Shown piece by piece: positions 59,615-64,000 of a stretch of 64,000 nucleotides of DNA. Origin of the DNA: Verrucomicrobiaceae bacterium UBA1938 (GTDB lineage: Bacteria > Verrucomicrobiota > Verrucomicrobiia > Verrucomicrobiales > Verrucomicrobiaceae); contig DDFC01000032.1 of assembly GCA_002336895.1 (NCBI GenBank), forward strand, positions 248,001 to 312,000, given 5' to 3'. Under the pieces are notes generated by a model. That model saw only the letters and a list, made by a program, of their open reading frames with translations, made no database searches and was not told the origin of the DNA. Position 1 is the first letter of the stretch, and every line of letters starts with the position of its first letter. Position numbers and translations under genes: made by a program.

Positions 59615-60946
59615 TTACTTCTTTCCTTTTTTTCGGCCAGCCAATTCTGGATTGGCGGGAAGGAATGCCGCAAAACGGCTCTCCAGCCGCTTGGGGATCA
59701 CGCACTGGATCTCCGCCCGGCCGGTGTCGTAGTTTTCGCTCAGCACCTTGCCCTCCTGATGAGCCAGCGCCACGAGATCCATGCGCTCCAGCGGCAGGGT
59801 CAGCGTCAGCCGCACCACTCGGTCGATCATGAAGTCATGCAGACGGTGCAGCAGATCATCCAGCCCCTGCCCCGACCTGACAGAAATCAGCACCGCTTCG
59901 GGAAACTCCCGACGCAGTTCCACCACACGCGTATCGTCGATCAGGTCCACCTTGTTCAGAACCAGCAGCACCTTCTTCTCCCCTGCCCCCAGTTCACTGA
60001 GCACCTGCGTGGTCGTTTGGTAAAACTCCACCGCCTGGGCCGAGCTGGCGTCGATTACGTGGATGAGGAAATCCGCCTGGATCGCCTCTTCCAGCGTGGC
60101 GCGGAAAGACTGCACCAGATCATGCGGTAGATTGCGGATGAAGCCGACCGTATCCGTCACCAGCAGCGGCTGCCCGTCTGGCAGTTCCATGCGGCGGGTG
60201 GTGGTGTCCAGAGTGGCAAAGAGCTTGTCCTCCACATAGGAGTCCGCCGCCGTCAGCTTGTTCAGCAGAGAGGATTTGCCCGCATTCGTGTAGCCCACGA
60301 TCGCAGCATGTGGCACCGGCACGCGGCTGCGCTCCTTGCGCATCGTGTCGCGTTGCTTCTTCACCTCCTCAAGATCCGCCCGTAGTTTGTCCAGCCGCTT
60401 GTTGGCCAGACGGCGGTCCACTTCCAGCTGCGTTTCACCTTCACCACGTGCGGCCCCGGCTCCACCCACGCCCCCGCCGGCACCACCGCCCTGGCGGTCA
60501 AGATGTGCCCACATGCGTGTGAGCCGGGGGATCGAGTACTCCAGCCGGGCCAGTTCCACCTGCAGACGTGCCTCGCGCGTCTTCGCCCGCATGTTGAAAA
60601 TGTCCAGAATCACCTCATGGCGGTCAATCACACAGATGTCCCCCTCGCTTTCCCAGGCACGCTGCTGACCGGGGCTCAGCTCGTTGTCCCACACAATGCA
60701 GTCCGCCCCCAGTTCCTTTGCCTGTTTCATCAGCTCGGCCGCCTTGCCGCTGCCGATCAGGTGGCGCGCCGTGTGCTCGCGGGCATACACCAGCTCCTTG
60801 CCCACGATGCCGATCCCCAGCGTCCCCACCAGTTCACACAGCTCTTCCAGCAGATCGGAGGCCTCCTGCTTCTGCCGGCGGTCAAAGTAGGCGGCAATCA
60901 GGAAAGCGTTCTCTACTTGGTTGGGTTTTTCGCGGATGTCGAACAT
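59615..60946 (-). CDS. hflX: GTPase HflX
   Basis: 443 aa from the ATG at 60946 (MFDIREKPNQ); an ATG at 61003 adds 19 residues that look out of family. The N-terminal HflX part has GKELVYAREHTARHLIGSGKAAELMKQAKELGADCIVWDNELSPGQQRAWE, then LTRMWAHLDRQGGGAGGGVGGAGAARGEGETQLEVDRR, and the G domain AIVGYTNAGKSSLLNKL, VTDTVGFI, LVLNKVDL. HflX splits stalled or heat-stressed ribosomes. Chromosomal; not part of an hfq operon here. Confidence 0.95.
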   Translation of the reverse strand: MFDIREKPNQVENAFLIAAYFDRRQKQEASDLLEELCELVGTLGIGIVGKELVYAREHTARHLIGSGKAAELMKQAKELGADCIVWDNELSPGQQRAWESEGDICVIDRHEVILDIFNMRAKTREARLQVELARLEYSIPRLTRMWAHLDRQGGGAGGGVGGAGAARGEGETQLEVDRRLANKRLDKLRADLEEVKKQRDTMRKERSRVPVPHAAIVGYTNAGKSSLLNKLTAADSYVEDKLFATLDTTTRRMELPDGQPLLVTDTVGFIRNLPHDLVQSFRATLEEAIQADFLIHVIDASSAQAVEFYQTTTQVLSELGAGEKKVLLVLNKVDLIDDTRVVELRREFPEAVLISVRSGQGLDDLLHRLHDFMIDRVVRLTLTLPLERMDLVALAHQEGKVLSENYDTGRAEIQCVIPKRLESRFAAFLPANPELAGRKKGKK

Positions 60947-61012
60947 GGAAGACGTCACTATGAAGCGCGTCGGCGCATTGCCAAGCTGCGGATTCCATGC
61001 CATGAGGAAAGC

Positions 61013-61507
61013 ATGACCCGCCGCCTTCTGCTATTCAGCCTCTGCCTTGGCCTCGCCGCCTGCGACTCCTCGGACACCGCCCCCCTGCCGCTGAACATGT
61101 ACGAGTGCGATGCCGGAGAGGCCGCCCTGCGCCACCTCATCTCCACCCTCCCCGATCTCAATCCCGGCGTGGCCAAGAGCTACTCCATCGTCCTCGGAGA
61201 GATCAACCGCGACGGCATGACCCCGGCCACCGACGCCTTCACCAAGCGCTTTGACGACTTGAAGCTCAAGTTCATCAACGCCCAGAATCTGAAGGACATC
61301 GAACCCGACCACACCATTGCGGATCCCGCCACCCGGCTCGCCGCCTTCATCCTCCAGCTTCGCAAGCTCAAGACCACCAGCGCCACCACCTGGGAGGCCG
61401 AAGTCGGCTGGAGCTATAAAAAGGAGTTCGCACGGCTGAGCGTGCGCCTCGAATCCAAGGACGGCAAATTCAGCGTGGTGAAGAGCGAAAAGCTCGAGGG
61501 CTCGTGA
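61013..61507 (+). CDS. Lipoprotein of unknown function (164 aa)
   Basis: MTRRLLLFSLCLGLAACDSS has a lipobox (LAAC, Cys17) followed by a hydrophilic region. The mature part (ALRHLISTLPDLNPGVAKSYSIVLGEINRDGMTPATDAFTKRFDDL) is unassigned. A plus-strand gene between two minus-strand genes, with a plausible 5' signal. Confidence 0.75.
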   Translation: MTRRLLLFSLCLGLAACDSSDTAPLPLNMYECDAGEAALRHLISTLPDLNPGVAKSYSIVLGEINRDGMTPATDAFTKRFDDLKLKFINAQNLKDIEPDHTIADPATRLAAFILQLRKLKTTSATTWEAEVGWSYKKEFARLSVRLESKDGKFSVVKSEKLEGS

Positions 61508-61523
61508 TCCGGAAGGACGCTGA

Positions 61524-62078
61524 CTATTTCAGATCCGCGCCGCCATCCACCACATTGTCCACATCCATCTGGCGCACGCGCTTGCGGTCACGCTCGTTCT
61601 GCACGGCCGTGCGCAGCTTTTCACGCACCCCTTCCACACCATGGATGGCCCGCATGGCCACGGTGGGCGTCGTGGCGTCCGAGGTGATCAGGGTCAGATT
61701 TCCCAGCCCCACCATCCGCAGAAGGAGCGGCTGCTCCATGCTGTAGTCACGTACGCGGAAGAGCTCCAGTTCATCCACCTTCCGGTCCAGAATCCCGGCC
61801 GTGATGCGCAGGCGCTGTGTGGTCAGTTCATATTTAGTGCTCTTCGTCACCCACCAGCGAATCATCCACATCAGCAGCGGGATGACCAGCGCCAGATACC
61901 CCAGCGCCCCGATGCCTGCCGTGGCAAGGCCAAACACCGTCGCCGCCACTCCGATCCCCGCCGCCAGCAGCACGCAGAAGAAGTAGTACCAGAAGTGAAC
62001 CCACTGGGAGGTGTGACCGGACCAGAGGGTGGTTTCTGCCACATTGGCAGCAGAGATGGGTGTGTCTTCAGCAGGCAT
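61524..62078 (-). CDS. Membrane-anchored PH-domain (bPH2/DUF304) protein (184 aa)
   Basis: Two transmembrane segments (FWYYFFCVLLAAGIGVAATVFGL; ALGYLALVIPLLMWMIRWWV, about residues 29-78) followed by STKYELTTQRLRITAGILDRKVDELELFRVRDYSMEQPLLLRMVGLGNLTLITSDATTP, the bacterial PH-like fold. The domain often binds a lipid or partner at the membrane; function in this family is unknown. Chromosomal. Confidence 0.8.
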   Translation of the reverse strand: MPAEDTPISAANVAETTLWSGHTSQWVHFWYYFFCVLLAAGIGVAATVFGLATAGIGALGYLALVIPLLMWMIRWWVTKSTKYELTTQRLRITAGILDRKVDELELFRVRDYSMEQPLLLRMVGLGNLTLITSDATTPTVAMRAIHGVEGVREKLRTAVQNERDRKRVRQMDVDNVVDGGADLK

Positions 62079-62117
62079 GATGTGCGGGGAGTTTGGGTTA
62101 AGGATGCGGTTGGAAAA

Positions 62118-63083
62118 TCAGAGCATGGCCTTGAGTTCATCCAGCGCCTGCTTCGTGCGCTTGATGCCCTCGATCTCGGTGTGCTTGTCGCCTTCATACT
62201 CGATGCCGATGTATCCATTGTACCCGGCTTTGACGACGATGTTGATCAGGCGCTCATAATCGAGGGTAATCTCGCGCCCTTCACGGCGGTCTTCCGTGTA
62301 AAACTTGCCAGCGCTGGTGTCCCAGTCATAGGCCTTGGCGCTCATTCCCTTCTTCACCCACGGCATGAACTCACGCAGCCCCTTGTAGGGATTGTACAGC
62401 TCGCCTTTGACGCGGTCGGTGTAGAAGTTGCCAAAGTCAGGCAGAATGCCCACGCGCGCATGGTCCGCAGCCTTCATCACACCCGTCAGCCAGAGACCGT
62501 TGCTTGAGAGTCCTCCGTGGTTTTCCACCACCACAAACAGCCCCCTTTTGTCGCCTTCCACGCACAGGTTGTGCAGGCCGTCGGCAGCCAGCTTCATCTG
62601 CTCGTCCCAGCTCAGCTTGGGGTTGCTGGCGGCGTTCACGCGAATGCTGTGGCAGCCCAGCGTGGCGGCGGCATCCAGCCATTTGAGATGGTTTTCCACG
62701 GTCTTCGCGCGCTTCGCGTCATCCGGATCTCCCAGATTGCCCTCTCGGTCACACATGATCAGCAGGCCCTTCACGCCTTCGCCGTCCTGGCGTTTCTTCA
62801 TCTCGCCGAGATAGGCGGCATCCGCTGCCTTGTCGAAAAACATCTGGTTCACATACTCAACTCCTTCGATGCCCAGGCTGCGGGCGATCTTGCAGAAATC
62901 CAGATGCTCATGCCGCTCCGCATTCCCCTTGCCAAAGATCCCCTTGTTCAGAGACCACTCCGCCAGCGAAATCTTGAACGGAGGCTCCTTGTCAGCGGCT
63001 AGGACGTGGCGGGAGCCGGCGGCGGCGATCGCTGAAGTGGCAAGCTGAAGAAAACGGCGGCGGGAGGAGGTACGGGAGGTCAT
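62118..63083 (-). CDS. Tat-exported sugar-phosphate isomerase/epimerase-like TIM barrel
   Basis: 322 aa from the ATG at 63083; the twin-arginine signal SRRRFLQLATSAIAAAGSRHVLA is clear. The mature part is a xylose isomerase-like TIM barrel: FKISLAEWSLNKGIFG, SLGIEGVEYVNQMF, GLLIMCDREGN, HSIRVNAASNP, GLFVVVENHGG, VGILPDFGNF and YIGIEYEGDKH, with metal-type Glu/Asp/His at the strand ends. Common in this phylum, where it probably acts on sugars outside the cytoplasm. Substrate unknown. Confidence 0.85.
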   Translation of the reverse strand: MTSRTSSRRRFLQLATSAIAAAGSRHVLAADKEPPFKISLAEWSLNKGIFGKGNAERHEHLDFCKIARSLGIEGVEYVNQMFFDKAADAAYLGEMKKRQDGEGVKGLLIMCDREGNLGDPDDAKRAKTVENHLKWLDAAATLGCHSIRVNAASNPKLSWDEQMKLAADGLHNLCVEGDKRGLFVVVENHGGLSSNGLWLTGVMKAADHARVGILPDFGNFYTDRVKGELYNPYKGLREFMPWVKKGMSAKAYDWDTSAGKFYTEDRREGREITLDYERLINIVVKAGYNGYIGIEYEGDKHTEIEGIKRTKQALDELKAML

Positions 63084-63164
63084 GTGCAGGTCCACCCATT
63101 ATGGTGCGTGGCACCACCAAAGCTCCAGAAGAATTTTCGCTCCGCCTTGTAACTGAAACAGCCC

Positions 63165-64000
63165 CTACGCCGCCTTGCGTTCCACACGCTTGCGCAGCAT
63201 CGCGGCACGCTCGCCTTTCACCACGCCTTCGTTGATCGTCACGCCGCGCACATCCATCCGGCTGGGCACGTCATACATCACATCCAGCATCACTCGCTCA
63301 AAGATGCTGCGCAATCCGCGCGCACCGGTCCCGCGTGTCACCGCCTCCTTGGACATCGCCAGCATGGCGTCCCGGGTGATCGAGAGCTCCACACCGTCCA
63401 TGTTCATCAGCTTGGAGTACTGCTTGATCAGCGCATTTTTCGGCTCGGTCAGCACTCGCATCAGCTCCTGCTCGGTCAGAGATTCCAGCGAGCACACCAC
63501 CGGCAGACGTCCGATAAATTCAGGAATCAAGCCAAAGGAAAGCAGGTCTTCTGGCTCCACTTCCATTCTCGCCTTGCCCGTTTCAGGAGCCGTGTTGTGC
63601 GCGCTGGCAAAACCCATCGTCTTTCCGCCTCGGCGGCGCTCCATGATCTTCTCCAGCCCCACAAAAGCCCCGCCGCAGATGAACAGAATGTTCTCCGTGT
63701 TCACCTGGATGTACTCCTGCTGCGGATGCTTGCGCCCGCCCTGCGGGGGCACGTTGCACACCGTGCCTTCGATGATCTTCAGCAGCGCCTGCTGCACTCC
63801 CTCACCGGACACATCTCGCGTGATGCTCACATTCTCCGTCTTGCGACCGATCTTGTCGATCTCGTCAATGTACACGATGCCCATCTCGGCGCGTGCCACA
63901 TCGTAATCCGCCGCCTGCAGCAGCCGCAGCACGATGTTTTCCACATCTTCCCCGACATACCCCGCCTCCGTCAGCGTGGTCGCATCGGCAATGCTGAACG
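63165..64000 (-). CDS. clpX: ATP-dependent Clp protease ATPase subunit ClpX, N-terminus off the right edge
   Basis: Frame open to the edge. Visible: IADATTLTEAGYVGEDVENIVLRLL, Walker B MGIVYIDEIDKIGR, SREGEGVQQALLKIIEGT-like region, LIPEFIGRLPVVCSLESLTEQELMRVLTEPKNALIKQY and the C-terminal GTGARGLRSIFERVMLDVMYDVPS sensor 2. These are diagnostic for ClpX. The zinc domain and Walker A lie beyond the window. Host chaperone for ClpP. Confidence 0.95.
   Translation of the reverse strand, partial: FSIADATTLTEAGYVGEDVENIVLRLLQAADYDVARAEMGIVYIDEIDKIGRKTENVSITRDVSGEGVQQALLKIIEGTVCNVPPQGGRKHPQQEYIQVNTENILFICGGAFVGLEKIMERRRGGKTMGFASAHNTAPETGKARMEVEPEDLLSFGLIPEFIGRLPVVCSLESLTEQELMRVLTEPKNALIKQYSKLMNMDGVELSITRDAMLAMSKEAVTRGTGARGLRSIFERVMLDVMYDVPSRMDVRGVTINEGVVKGERAAMLRKRVERKAA

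Noticed and set aside
60503..61507. A 334-aa plus-strand frame containing the lipoprotein
   Set aside because: The first 170 codons are antisense to hflX. Only the in-frame part from the ATG at 61013 with its lipobox is credible.
1..64000. CRISPR array, rRNA, IS element with transposase
   Set aside because: No regularly spaced direct repeats, rRNA-like sequence or transposase frame was seen; the RNA-like structure at 20106-20271 has no adjacent IscB or TnpB gene.

Overview
The window looks like a chromosomal segment of a member of the Verrucomicrobiota (Prosthecobacter/Verrucomicrobium-like). The basis is family knowledge plus style: a giant autotransporter-associated beta-strand-repeat protein, a Tat-exported sugar isomerase-like TIM barrel, and PH-domain, HflX and ClpX genes at roughly 55-60% GC. 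Chromosomal genes occupy only the two flanks (1-5299 and about 58129-64000).

The middle, 5265 to about 58128, is one integrated element of 52.8 kb. It lies inside a minus-strand tRNA-Arg(CCT) gene. A 31-bp perfect direct repeat (35 bp with one mismatch) taken from the 5' half of the tRNA is found at 5265-5299 and 58094-58128. A tyrosine recombinase gene sits 123 bp inside the right copy, and both ends carry the same 22-bp arm-type site with tandem GTTGCACC. The element rebuilt the tRNA on the left; the original 5' half is stranded on the right.

Element layout, left to right. (1) 5300-7430: scrambled end with an integrase remnant and a truncated TMEM175 channel gene. (2) 7432-11923: a sigma-like factor, a 143-aa protein and an ImmA-type peptidase, divergent from a complete three-gene CBASS of the E2-only (type II-short) kind: patatin phospholipase, CD-NTase, E2. 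(3) 12289-20037: minus-strand replication/recombination block with DUF932, a sliding-clamp homologue, a WGR-type ATP-dependent DNA ligase broken by an in-frame amber codon, a PD-(D/E)XK nuclease and several small membrane proteins, headed by a pseudoknotted RNA-like structure (20106-20271) that resembles HEARO/omegaRNA. (4) 20683-26938: ribbon-helix-helix-like gene, truncated DUF72, a 1230-aa Ser/Thr kinase with GAF domains, and a LexA-box-controlled umuD-umuC pair. (5) 26983-38809: surface glycan/sulfation cluster (APS kinase, sulfotransferase, several large glycosyltransferases, secreted aspartyl protease-PDZ, Ser-rich repeat protein). (6) 38998-39998: two degraded genes. (7) 40416-47540: the most interesting region. 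A ubiquitin-like conjugation operon (three-Ubl protein, E2-like protein, JAMM-E1 fusion) faces away from an operon encoding an SMC/RecF-like ATPase, a HEAT-repeat histidine kinase and a two-HTH response regulator. Near-identical motifs ending in the palindrome CCTATATAGG lie upstream of both, so the two operons may be one signal-controlled system. (8) 47678-57970: plasmid/phage-type replication and integration genes (RepA-like ATPase, CHC2 zinc-finger protein, XRE repressor, AlpA-like protein, D5 primase-helicase, integrase).

The element combines its own replication and repair factors, at least one anti-phage system, a probable second one, and cell-surface modification genes. Several genes are interrupted (in-frame UAG, in-frame UGA, one-base deletion, truncations), which suggests partial decay; sequencing error remains possible for the single-base cases. 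All assignments come from reading the sequence without database searches.
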